Shown here: positions 42,198 through 49,964 of the stretch, piece after piece
Numbering within the stretch: position 1 is the first letter of the stretch
How the letters are laid out: every line of letters starts with the position of its first letter
NCBI RefSeq assembly: GCF_007994135.1
Contig: NZ_VLKF01000001.1
Coordinates: forward strand, 2,294,001-2,358,000
Reading direction: 5' to 3'
Source: Modestobacter roseus
GTDB lineage: Bacteria > Actinomycetota > Actinomycetes > Mycobacteriales > Geodermatophilaceae
Length of the DNA: 64,000 bases
Made by a program: the position numbers and the translations under genes
The notes under the pieces: model-generated
Told to the model about the DNA's origin: nothing
The model's input: only the letters and a program-made list of their open reading frames with translations
Databases searched by the model: none

Positions 42198-42226
42198 ACG
42201 TTATTCACTCTCGTGGCGGACGTCAA
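42198..42226 (-). promoter_or_regulatory. Promoter of the catabolic operon
   Basis: On the minus strand TTGACG (42221-42226) and TAACGT (42198-42203) are separated by 17 bases, a near-ideal sigma-70 promoter. The start would be near 42191, about 63 bases before the SDR ATG. It sits in the 136-base gap after the PaaX-type gene, a natural place for PaaX-type repression. Confidence 0.62.
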
Positions 42227-42264
42227 CGGCACTGCCCAGTGAGGAGACCGCGACCTCCGGCGGG

Positions 42265-43185
42265 TCAGAGCGCGGCCACCCCGACCCCCTCGGGCAGCTC
42301 GTCCTCGGCGTCCGCGACGACCGGCGCGGCGATCTCGGCCTCCGACAGCCGCTCCACCAGCCCGTCGGCGATGACCCGCGCGCCCGCCTCGTAGCGGGTG
42401 CGCAGCCGCAGCGCGACGTGCTCGGCCCGCACGGCCGGCCAGTCGGCGGGCAGGTACTCCACCGGCAGCGCCGGGTCGTGCCGGGCGAGCAACGTCCACT
42501 CGGCGAGCAACCGCAGCTGACGGGCCAGGTCGTCGGGGGCGTCGGGCAACGGGTCGGGGGTGTCCCAGCGCGCGAGGAAGTCGGCGTAGCCGCGGGCGAT
42601 CGCCGCGACGTCCCAGGCGTCCTCGATCAGCTCGGCCACCTCGGTGGGCGCGGCGACCTGCGCCCGGAACACCCGCAGGTGGTCCAGCACGTCCAGCTGC
42701 CGCAGCATCCCGGCGACGTCGACGTCGCCGGCGGCCACCCACAGCCCGTTCTGCAGCATCCCGAACCCGGCCCACTGCAGCCGGGACCGCAGCAGGTGCC
42801 GGTCGGCCCGGCGGCTCTCCGGCAGGGAGAAGCCCAGCAGCGTCCAGTGCCCGTCCCAGGTGCGGTTCACCGGCGAGCGCCAGGCCCGTTCCCCACCCTC
42901 GGCCAGCATCGCCCGGGCGCTCGGCGTGGGCGACAGCAGGATCCGCTTGCCCCGGCGGCGGCGCTCCAGGGTGCCGCGCCGGATCATCCGGCTCACCGTG
43001 GAGCGCGCGGCGTGCTCGCCGACGCCCACCCGGGACAGGGCGTCGATGAGCCCGCCGGTGGGGACCGCCAGCCCGGGTTCACCCAGGTGGGTCCCGGAGA
43101 ACATCAGCACGTGGGTCTGCGGGCGGACGGCCGGGCCCCCGGGCCAGGCGTCGCCCGACCCGCGCCGTGCGCCTCCGTCGCTCAT
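42265..43185 (-). CDS. PaaX-family transcriptional regulator
   Basis: A 306-residue regulator, ATG 43185 behind AGGAGA. The N-terminal winged helix (PTGGLIDALSRVGVGEHAARSTVSRMIRRGTLERRRRGKR) is followed by PaaX-type central and C-terminal parts (WTLLGFSLPESRRADRHLLRSRLQWAGFGMLQNGLWVAAGDV). PaaX represses phenylacetate catabolism by sensing phenylacetyl-CoA; relatives sense other acyl-CoAs. Its place directly upstream of the acyl-CoA operon makes that operon the likely target and an acyl-CoA intermediate the likely ligand. Confidence 0.86.
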   Translation of the reverse strand: MSDGGARRGSGDAWPGGPAVRPQTHVLMFSGTHLGEPGLAVPTGGLIDALSRVGVGEHAARSTVSRMIRRGTLERRRRGKRILLSPTPSARAMLAEGGERAWRSPVNRTWDGHWTLLGFSLPESRRADRHLLRSRLQWAGFGMLQNGLWVAAGDVDVAGMLRQLDVLDHLRVFRAQVAAPTEVAELIEDAWDVAAIARGYADFLARWDTPDPLPDAPDDLARQLRLLAEWTLLARHDPALPVEYLPADWPAVRAEHVALRLRTRYEAGARVIADGLVERLSEAEIAAPVVADAEDELPEGVGVAAL

Positions 43186-43379
43186 CCGCTCTCCTGCCGC
43201 AGCCGGTCCCCGTGGTCGACGGCAGCCGACTCTAGGGGCAGCGCCCACCACGGCGACACCTCTGCACCCCCGCCGCCCGCCGGTCGACCCCTGTCGGCCG
43301 GTGAGGCACAGCGGTGACGGCCGGCAGCGAGATGCCTCCACCGCCTCGGGCGACGACCCCCTGGGCGCCCACCCGCCGG

Positions 43380-43385
43380 TAACCT
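43380..43385 (+). promoter_or_regulatory. Putative -10 element of a leaderless transcript
   Basis: TAACCT lies 7 bases before ATG 43393 of the aldehyde dehydrogenase gene and fits TANNNT. No ribosome site is present. Confidence 0.5.
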
Positions 43386-43392
43386 ACGTCAC

Positions 43393-44931
43393 ATGCTGCG
43401 CAGCGAGGGAACGGGCGACACCACGGGCGCGACGGCCGGGACGGTCGCCCCCTCCCCCACCGGGGGGACCTTCGAGTCACGTGACCCGGCGACCGGGACC
43501 GTGGTCGGCGTCTTCCCGGTGCACGACACGGCCGCCGTCGACGCGGCCGTCGCCCGGGCGCGCACCGCCGCCGAGCGCTGGGCCGCCCTCGGCTTCGGGG
43601 AACGCCGGCTGCGGCTGGCCGCCTACCGGGGCCACCTGGCCCGCCGACTGCACGAGCTCGCCGACCTGGTGCACCGGGAGAACGGCAAGCCCCGGGCCGA
43701 CGCGGTGCTGGAGATCGCCCTCGCCGTCGACCACCTGGCCTGGGCCGGGGCGCACGCCCGCCGGACCCTGGGGCCGCGCCGGGTGCACCCGGGGCTGCTG
43801 GCGGTCAACCACGCGGCGCACCTGGAGTACCAGCCCCTCGGCGTCGTCGGGGTGATCGGCCCGTGGAACTACCCGGTGTTCACCCCGATGGGCTCGATCG
43901 CCTACGCGCTGGCCGCCGGCAACGCCGTGGTGTTCAAGCCCAGCGAGTTCACCCCCGCCGTCGGCGCCTGGCTCGCCGAGGCCTGGCGGGCGGCCGTACC
44001 CGACGTCCCCGACGCCCTGCAGGTGGTCACCGGCCTCGGGGAGACGGGGGCGGCGCTGTGCCGCGCCGGCGTCGGCAAGCTCGCCTTCACCGGCTCCGCA
44101 CCGACCGGCCGGACGGTGATGGCCGCCTGCGCCGAGACGCTCACCCCGGTGCTCATGGAGCTCGGCGGCAAGGACGCGATGATCGTCGACGACGACGCCG
44201 ACGTGGCCGCCGCCGCGGACGCCGCCGTCTGGGGAGCGATGAGCAACGCCGGGCAGACCTGCATCGGCATCGAGCGGGTCTACGCCACCGCCGCCGTCCA
44301 CGACCGGTTCGTCGCCGAGGTCGTCACCCGGGTCGAGGCGCTGCAGCCCGGCTCGGACGCCGACGCCAGCTACGGGCCGATGACCATGGCCGGGCAGACC
44401 GACGTCGTCCGCCGGCACCTGGCCGACGCGGTCGCCGCCGGCGGCACGGTCGCCACCGGCGGCACCGTGGACGGCGGCTACGTCGCCCCCACCGTGCTGC
44501 TCGACGTACCGGAGACCTCGGCCGCGGTGCGCGAGGAGACCTTCGGCCCGACGCTGACCATCACCCGGGTCGCCGACGCCGAGGAGGCGCTCACCCGCGC
44601 CAACGACAGCAGCATGGGCCTGGGCGGGTCGGTGTTCAGCGGCTCGCGGGACCGCGGGCTGGACCTGGCCCGCCGGATGCGCAGCGGGATGACCTCGGTC
44701 AACGCCGTGCTCACCTTCGCCTCGGTGCCGGCGCTGCCGTTCGGCGGGGTCGGGGAGAGCGGCTTCGGCCGGATCCACGGCGAGGACGGGCTGCGGGAGT
44801 TCACCCGGGCCAAGGCGGTCACCGTCAAGCGGGCGCCGCTGCCGGTGGACTTCATGAGCTTCGGCCGGCCCGCCGGCGCCGCCGACGCCCTGGCCCGGGT
44901 GCTCCGACTCGTGCACGGCCGCCACCGCTGA
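43393..44931 (+). CDS. Aldehyde dehydrogenase
   Basis: A 512-residue NAD(P)-dependent aldehyde dehydrogenase, ATG 43393. Motifs: GPWNYPVFTPMGSIAYALAAGNAVVFKPSE, MELGGKDAMIV with the general base Glu, and NAGQTCIGIERVY with the catalytic Cys. The end has LPFGGVGESGFGRIHG and then a C-terminal hydrophobic helix-like tail (DALARVLRLVHGRHR), as in class 3/long-chain and succinic-semialdehyde-like members. Substrate is unknown; fatty or aromatic aldehyde is plausible. It is monocistronic and divergent from the PaaX-type gene. Confidence 0.87.
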   Translation: MLRSEGTGDTTGATAGTVAPSPTGGTFESRDPATGTVVGVFPVHDTAAVDAAVARARTAAERWAALGFGERRLRLAAYRGHLARRLHELADLVHRENGKPRADAVLEIALAVDHLAWAGAHARRTLGPRRVHPGLLAVNHAAHLEYQPLGVVGVIGPWNYPVFTPMGSIAYALAAGNAVVFKPSEFTPAVGAWLAEAWRAAVPDVPDALQVVTGLGETGAALCRAGVGKLAFTGSAPTGRTVMAACAETLTPVLMELGGKDAMIVDDDADVAAAADAAVWGAMSNAGQTCIGIERVYATAAVHDRFVAEVVTRVEALQPGSDADASYGPMTMAGQTDVVRRHLADAVAAGGTVATGGTVDGGYVAPTVLLDVPETSAAVREETFGPTLTITRVADAEEALTRANDSSMGLGGSVFSGSRDRGLDLARRMRSGMTSVNAVLTFASVPALPFGGVGESGFGRIHGEDGLREFTRAKAVTVKRAPLPVDFMSFGRPAGAADALARVLRLVHGRHR

Positions 44932-45187
44932 CCACAGGGGCGGCCCGCACCCGATGTGACGAGTCCCTCCTCCGTGGCCACCCGGTGACGGAGCGCGTCT
45001 GGCAGAGTGGGGCGCACCGGCGCCGCCCCCGCTCATCCGAGAGCTAGTGGACTCGACGTCGGCGCGAGGCTGCGCCACCGAGGCGCGCCGGCGACCAGAC
45101 GTCCGGTCCCGTCGATGCGACGCGGCTCCCCCGTGGTGCCCCGCACCGGGTGGACGAACGGTGGCCACCTGAGTGTTGAGGAACTCG
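44932..45187. other. Intergenic region, 256 bases, possible long leader of the RNA helicase mRNA
   Basis: No supported gene. It contains a small inverted repeat (CTCCGT ... ACGGAG, about 44967-44999) and many GC-rich self-complementary stretches before the TGAGGAA ribosome site. DEAD-box helicase genes often have long structured leaders that respond to cold or to the helicase itself; whether that holds here is not visible. Confidence 0.35.
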
Positions 45188-46912
45188 ATGACCTCCAACC
45201 CCGCCCACGACGAGCGCCCGCGCCGTCGCGCCACCCGCCCCGCGACCGCCCCCACCGGGACGGCCGCCACCCCCGCCTTCCGCAGCGCCCCCACCGCCGC
45301 GCCGGCCGCCCCCGCCGCGCCGTCCCGTCCGGAGGCCGCCTCCCGCCCCGATGGAGCCTCCCGCCCCGACGGTGAGGCCAGCCGCCGCCGTCGCGGTGGC
45401 CGCGGCCGCGGCACCGGTCCCCGTCCGGCCGAGCAGCAGGCCGCGCCGGCCGCCGCGGCGCCGGTCGTCGTCCCGGCCGGCGCCGACGCCACCGTGCTCC
45501 CGACGGACAGCACCTGGGCCGACCTCGGCGTCCCCGCGCCGCTGGTCGAGGTGCTCACCCAGAGCGGGCTGACCTCGCCGTTCCCGATCCAGGTGGCCAC
45601 GCTGCCCGACTCGCTGGCCGGCCGGGACGTGCTCGGCCGCGGCCGCACCGGCTCGGGCAAGACCCTCGCCTTCGCCATCCCGCTGGTGGCCCGGCTGGCC
45701 ACCTCGAGCAGCCGCCGCCAGCCCAAGCGGCCGCGCGCGCTGATCCTCGTGCCGACCCGGGAGCTCGCCAACCAGGTCAACGCCACCGTCGAGCCGCTGG
45801 CCCGCGCGCTCGGCCTGAAGACCACCGTCGTCTTCGGCGGCGTGGGCCAGAACCCGCAGGTGCAGGCGCTGGCCGGCGGCATCGACGTGCTCATCGCCTG
45901 CCCCGGCCGGCTGGAGGACCTGATCGGCCAGGGCCACGCGGACCTGGGCGCGGTCGAGGTCACCATCCTCGACGAGGCCGACCACATGGCCGACCTGGGC
46001 TTCCTGCCCGGCGTCAAGCGCCTGCTGGACCGGACGCCGAAGGTCGGCCAGCGGCTGCTGTTCTCCGCGACCCTGGACAACGGCGTCGACGTGCTGGTCA
46101 AGCGCTACCTGACCAGCCCGGTCACGCACTCGGTCGACCCCGCCGTCGCCCCGGTCTCGACGATGACCCACCACGTCTTCCGGGTCGACGCCGCGGACAA
46201 GCCGCAGATCGTCAAGGAGCTCGCCTCCGGCGAGGGCCGCAGCGTGCTGTTCACCCGCACCAAGCACCAGGCGAAGAAGCTGGCCAAGCAGCTCACCGCC
46301 GCGGGCGTGCCCGCCGTGGACCTGCAGGGCAACCTGAGCCAGAACGCCCGCGAGCGGAACCTCGAGGCGTTCAGCACCGGCGAGATCCGGGTGCTCTGCG
46401 CCACCGACATCGCCGCCCGCGGCATCCACGTCGACGACGTCTCGATCGTGGTGCACGTCGACCCGCCGGCCGAGCACAAGGCCTACCTGCACCGCTCGGG
46501 CCGTACCGCCCGCGCCGGTGCCGGCGGCACGGTGGTCACCATCGCCACCCCCGACCAGGCCGGTGAGGTGCGCACCCTGGCCCGCCAGGCCGGGATCACC
46601 CCGGAGGTCACCGCGATCAAGCCCGGCGCCCGGGAGATCACCGCGCTGACCGGTCCGGCCGCGCCCTACGTCGAGCCGGCCCCGGCCCCCGAGCCGCAGC
46701 CCCAGGGCAGCGGCGGTGGCGGTGGCGCCAACGGTGGCCGTCGTCGGCGCAGCGGTGGCGGCGGGGCCTCCGGTGCGTCGTCGGCCGCCTCGGGCGGCGG
46801 CCGCGGGCAGGGCCGCCCCGGCGGCCCGGCGCGCACCCGGGCCGAGCTGGCCGCCCGCGCCGGCCAGGCGCCGTCCGGCGGCGGTCGGGGACGCGGCCGG
46901 TCGGGTCGCTGA
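45188..46912 (+). CDS. DEAD-box RNA helicase
   Basis: A 574-residue protein. ATG 45188 has a TGAGGAA site at good spacing and is preferred over GTG 45173. A low-complexity basic, Pro/Ala-rich arm (1-110) precedes the core. Motifs: SPFPIQVATLPDSLAGRD (Q motif), GRGRTGSGKT (I), VPTRELA (Ia), LDEADHM (II), LFSATL (III), DIAARGIHVDDV and HRSGRTARAG (VI). The C-terminus is a Gly/Arg-rich RNA-binding tail. Expected role: RNA remodelling in ribosome assembly or decay, as for RhlE-like proteins. The mRNA ends at a long two-part hairpin at 46930-46973. Confidence 0.9.
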   Translation: MTSNPAHDERPRRRATRPATAPTGTAATPAFRSAPTAAPAAPAAPSRPEAASRPDGASRPDGEASRRRRGGRGRGTGPRPAEQQAAPAAAAPVVVPAGADATVLPTDSTWADLGVPAPLVEVLTQSGLTSPFPIQVATLPDSLAGRDVLGRGRTGSGKTLAFAIPLVARLATSSSRRQPKRPRALILVPTRELANQVNATVEPLARALGLKTTVVFGGVGQNPQVQALAGGIDVLIACPGRLEDLIGQGHADLGAVEVTILDEADHMADLGFLPGVKRLLDRTPKVGQRLLFSATLDNGVDVLVKRYLTSPVTHSVDPAVAPVSTMTHHVFRVDAADKPQIVKELASGEGRSVLFTRTKHQAKKLAKQLTAAGVPAVDLQGNLSQNARERNLEAFSTGEIRVLCATDIAARGIHVDDVSIVVHVDPPAEHKAYLHRSGRTARAGAGGTVVTIATPDQAGEVRTLARQAGITPEVTAIKPGAREITALTGPAAPYVEPAPAPEPQPQGSGGGGGANGGRRRRSGGGGASGASSAASGGGRGQGRPGGPARTRAELAARAGQAPSGGGRGRGRSGR

Positions 46913-46929
46913 CCGCCCGCTGATCGCTC

Positions 46930-46973
46930 CGGGCCGGTGGTGGTCGTCCGCACGGACGACTCCCACCGGCCCG
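46930..46973 (+). terminator. Two-part hairpin terminator of the helicase gene
   Basis: Outer stem 46930-46940 with 46963-46973 (11 perfect pairs) and inner stem TCGTCCG/CGGACGA (46944-46950 with 46953-46959), separated by 3-base bulges. It starts 17 bases after the stop codon. Confidence 0.8.
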
Positions 46974-47065
46974 TCCCGTTCCCGGCCCCCGGTCGCGGAG
47001 GGGCCGCCGGACGACGACGATGATGTTGAGCACTGCAGCATCCCCCGTCGCCAGTGAGGTCCCCC

Positions 47066-47680
47066 ATGCGCCTGCCCATCACCCCCGCCGAGATCGCGCC
47101 CCGCATCGCCACCGGCGCGTTCATCCTCAACTCCGGCCTGGGCAAGCGCAGCGTCGACGGCGGCACCGCCGCCGGGCTGCACGGCTTCGCGGCCGGCGCC
47201 TACCCGTTCCTGAAGAAGGTCCAGCCCGCCACCTTCGCCAAGGCGCTGTCCACCACGGAGATCGCGATCGGCGCGGCGCTGCTGACCCCGTTCGTGCCGA
47301 CCGCGGTCGCCGGCGCCGCGCTGACCGGCTTCTCCGGCGGCCTGGTCGGGCTGTACCTGCGCACCCCGGGCATGACCAAGCCCGGCAGCGTGGCCCCCAC
47401 CCAGGACGGGCTGACCATCGCCAAGGACGTGTGGATGCTCGGCATCGGCCTGGGCCTGCTCACCGAGGCCCTCACCGGCCGGTCCGACCGGGCAGCCGCT
47501 CGCCGGCGCGCCCGCCGCGCCCCGGGGAAGCGTGCGATGGGCAAGGCCGCGCACCAGGGCAGCCGGAAGGCCGCCCGGAAGGGCGCGAAGCTCGCGGCGG
47601 CGGAGAACCGGGCTCTCGCCCGGGCCGCGGCCACCGCCGGTGCCGTCAGCGCCCGGGCGCGCGACGCCGTGGCTGCCTGA
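47066..47680 (+). CDS. DoxX-like small membrane protein with a basic tail
   Basis: A 204-residue protein. ATG 47066 with GAGG upstream is preferred; GTG 47054 is possible. Residues 1-140 contain four hydrophobic segments with IATGAFILNSGLGKRSVDGG and FAKALSTTEIAIGAALLTPFVP, resembling DoxX-like membrane proteins. The remaining 65 residues form a highly basic Lys/Arg/Ala tail (RRRARRAPGKRAMGKAAHQGSRKAARKGAK), unusual for the family and possibly nucleic-acid or lipid binding. Function is unknown. Confidence 0.62.
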   Translation: MRLPITPAEIAPRIATGAFILNSGLGKRSVDGGTAAGLHGFAAGAYPFLKKVQPATFAKALSTTEIAIGAALLTPFVPTAVAGAALTGFSGGLVGLYLRTPGMTKPGSVAPTQDGLTIAKDVWMLGIGLGLLTEALTGRSDRAAARRRARRAPGKRAMGKAAHQGSRKAARKGAKLAAAENRALARAAATAGAVSARARDAVAA

Positions 47681-47684
47681 CCGC

Positions 47685-48356
47685 TCAGGACACCTGCCGG
47701 ACGAGGTCGGCCACGACCGCGGCCACCTCGTCCGGGTGGGTCTGCGGGGTCATGTGCGCCGCCCCCGGCAGCTCCACCAGCCGGCCGTGCGGCGCGGCCG
47801 CGGCCAGCTGCCGGGCCCAGTCGTGCGGGCAGAGCGCGTCGTGGCTGCCGCGCAGGACGACGACGGGCACCCGCACCCGGCGCAGCCGCCCGTCCAGCCG
47901 CTCCCCCGACGTCCGCCGCCACAGCGCCGACATCCGGACCGGACCGGTGGTCGCCCACTGGGCGAGCAGCAGCGGCACCTGCCACCACGGCTCGTGCACC
48001 GCGGTGCGCGCCCACCGGCCGGCGAGCACCCGCAGCCGCCGCGTCCGCGGGTCGGGCGTGGGGCCCAGCAGCAGCACCCCGGCCACCCGCGGGTCGTGCT
48101 CGGCGAGGGCGGCGACGACGCCGCAGCTCTGCGAGTGGCCCACCAGGACGACGCGCCCCGCGGGCAGCTCGGCGGCGAGCCGCGCGGCCAGCACCGGTGC
48201 AGGCGGTACCGTTTCCCGCCGGCCCAGGCCGGGCAGGTGCACGACGGCCCCGCCGATGCGGCCGCGCACCCGCGCCGAGGACCGGCGGTCCAGTCCCAGA
48301 CCAGGGACCCAGACCACGCCGGTCCGCGGAACACCCGGGACGCCCCCGCTGCTCAC
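47685..48356 (-). CDS. Alpha/beta hydrolase
   Basis: A 223-residue compact hydrolase, GTG 48356. It begins VVWVPGLGLDRRSS, has the nucleophile elbow VGHSQSCGVVAAL, the acid in LRGSHDALCPHDWA and the His in LPGAAHMTPQTHPDEV, giving a complete Ser-Asp-His triad. No lid insertion is seen, so the length is short for the fold. Substrate is unknown. It is convergent with the DoxX-like gene (4-base gap) and divergent from ndh. Confidence 0.8.
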   Translation of the reverse strand: MSSGGVPGVPRTGVVWVPGLGLDRRSSARVRGRIGGAVVHLPGLGRRETVPPAPVLAARLAAELPAGRVVLVGHSQSCGVVAALAEHDPRVAGVLLLGPTPDPRTRRLRVLAGRWARTAVHEPWWQVPLLLAQWATTGPVRMSALWRRTSGERLDGRLRRVRVPVVVLRGSHDALCPHDWARQLAAAAPHGRLVELPGAAHMTPQTHPDEVAAVVADLVRQVS

Positions 48357-48373
48357 CCTGGTGAGCCCTCGGA

Positions 48374-48406
48374 TGCCCCGGCAGGGGCACCCCGGAGTGG
48401 GGTGCC
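48374..48406 (+). promoter_or_regulatory. Two mutually exclusive hairpins upstream of ndh
   Basis: TGCCCC-GGCA-GGGGCA (48374-48389) overlaps GGCACCCC-GGAGT-GGGGTGCC (48386-48406), so only one can form at a time. They lie 38-70 bases before the ndh start in the divergent spacer. They could be an attenuation-like leader or an operator pair; no known Rex site is present. Confidence 0.4.
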
Positions 48407-48443
48407 GATCGGCAGCATCAGCGCAGTGGGAGGATGAGTCATC

Positions 48444-49868
48444 ATGACGACATCAGGAGGCAGTGTGACCACCGCAACCCCGTCCACCGGACAGCGACCC
48501 CGCGTCGTCATCGTCGGGTCCGGGTTCGGCGGTCTCTTCGCCGCCCAGCGCCTGAAGAAGGCGCCCGTCGACGTCACGCTCATCGGGAAGACCACGCACC
48601 ACCTCTTCCAGCCGTTGCTCTACCAAGTGGCCACCGGCATCCTCTCCGAGGGTGAGATCGCCCCGCCCACCCGGGAGATCCTGAAGAACCAGGACAACGC
48701 CCGCGTGGTGCTCGGTGAGGTCACCGACATCGACCTGGCCGCGAAGACCGTCACCTCGACCGTCCTGGGCCGCACCACGGTGCACGCCTACGACGAGCTG
48801 ATCGTCGCCGCCGGCGCCGGCCAGTCGTACTTCGGCAACGACCAGTTCGCCGAGTTCGCCCCGGGCATGAAGAGCATCGACGACGCGCTGGAGCTGCGCG
48901 GCCGGATCTTCGGCGCCTTCGAGCTGGCCGAGCTGGCCACCGACCCGGCCGAGATCGACCGGCTGCTGACCTTCGTCGTCGTGGGCGCCGGGCCGACCGG
49001 CGTGGAGATGGCCGGCCAGATCGCCGAGCTCGCCCGCCGCACCCTGCGGCACGACTTCCGCCGGATCGACCCGACCAGCGCGCGGGTCATCCTGCTCGAC
49101 GCAGCGCCCAAGGTGCTGCCGCCGTTCGTCGACAAGCTGAGCCAGAAGGCGCACAAGCAGCTCAACGAGATCGGCGTCGAGGTCCAGCTGGGCGCGATGG
49201 TCACCAACGTCGACGCCGACGGCATCGTGGTGAAGGACGGCGACGGGCACGAGCGCCGGATCAACGCGGCCACCAAGATCTGGGCCGCCGGCGTGCAGGC
49301 CAGCCCGCTGGGCAAGCTGCTGGGCGAGCAGTCCGGCGCCGAGGTCGACCGCGCCGGCCGGATCTCCGTGCAGCCGGACCTGAGCCTGCCCGGGCACCCC
49401 GAGGTGCACGTGGTCGGCGACATGATGTCGCTCAACCGCCTGCCGGGGGTGGCCCAGGTGGCCATCCAGGGTGGCCGGTTCGCCGCCGAGGCCGTCGCCG
49501 CCCGGGTCGCCGGCCGGCCCACGAAGCCGGAGTTCCACTACTTCGACAAGGGCAGCATGGCGACGATCTCGCGGTTCCACGCGGTCGCCGACACGTGGAA
49601 GTTCCAGTTCGGCGGGTTCATCGCCTGGGTGCTGTGGCTGGTCGTGCACCTGATGTACCAGGTGGGCTTCAAGAACCGGTTCAGCACCGTCGTCCACTGG
49701 GCGGTCAGCTTCCTGGGCCGCGGCCGTTCGCAGCGGGTGGGCACCCAGCAGCAGGTCTACGGCCGGTTGGCGCTGGAGCACCTGGGCCCGGACTTCGAGG
49801 TCTCCAAGACCGGCGGCAAGCGGCACACCGGTGAGCCGGTCGACGTCACCGGGCGCGAGTCCGCCTGA
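48444..49868 (+). CDS. ndh: Type II NADH dehydrogenase
   Basis: A 474-residue flavoprotein; ATG 48444 follows GGGAGGA, and GTG 48465 with AGGAGG is an alternative. The FAD motif is VVIVGSGFGGLFAAQRL, the second nucleotide motif VVVGAGPTGVEMAGQIAEL, and PEVHVVGDMM is the third FAD motif. The C-terminal part FGGFIAWVLWLVVHLMYQVGFKNRF is the membrane-attaching helix typical of actinobacterial Ndh. It oxidises NADH and reduces menaquinone without proton pumping. It ends at a 17-bp hairpin. Confidence 0.9.
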   Translation: MTTSGGSVTTATPSTGQRPRVVIVGSGFGGLFAAQRLKKAPVDVTLIGKTTHHLFQPLLYQVATGILSEGEIAPPTREILKNQDNARVVLGEVTDIDLAAKTVTSTVLGRTTVHAYDELIVAAGAGQSYFGNDQFAEFAPGMKSIDDALELRGRIFGAFELAELATDPAEIDRLLTFVVVGAGPTGVEMAGQIAELARRTLRHDFRRIDPTSARVILLDAAPKVLPPFVDKLSQKAHKQLNEIGVEVQLGAMVTNVDADGIVVKDGDGHERRINAATKIWAAGVQASPLGKLLGEQSGAEVDRAGRISVQPDLSLPGHPEVHVVGDMMSLNRLPGVAQVAIQGGRFAAEAVAARVAGRPTKPEFHYFDKGSMATISRFHAVADTWKFQFGGFIAWVLWLVVHLMYQVGFKNRFSTVVHWAVSFLGRGRSQRVGTQQQVYGRLALEHLGPDFEVSKTGGKRHTGEPVDVTGRESA

Positions 49869-49914
49869 GCTCCACCGCCTGAACCCCATGCCTGAGCCCA
49901 TCGGCTGAGCCGTC

Positions 49915-49952
49915 GACGGCCCGGTCACCGCTGCTGCGGTGACCGGGCCGTC
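49915..49952. terminator. Perfect 17-bp hairpin, bidirectional terminator
   Basis: The arms 49915-49931 and 49936-49952 are exact reverse complements around loop TGCT. It lies between the convergent ndh and aldehyde dehydrogenase genes. Confidence 0.85.
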
Positions 49953-49964
49953 GTCGTAGTCGGC

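Noticed and set aside
43477-47554. Long minus-strand frames opposite the aldehyde dehydrogenase and DEAD-box genes
   Set aside because: They mirror well-recognised plus-strand genes and show no motifs.
48357-48443. Rex-type redox operator before ndh
   Set aside because: No TTGTGAA-type half sites; only GC-rich hairpins are present.
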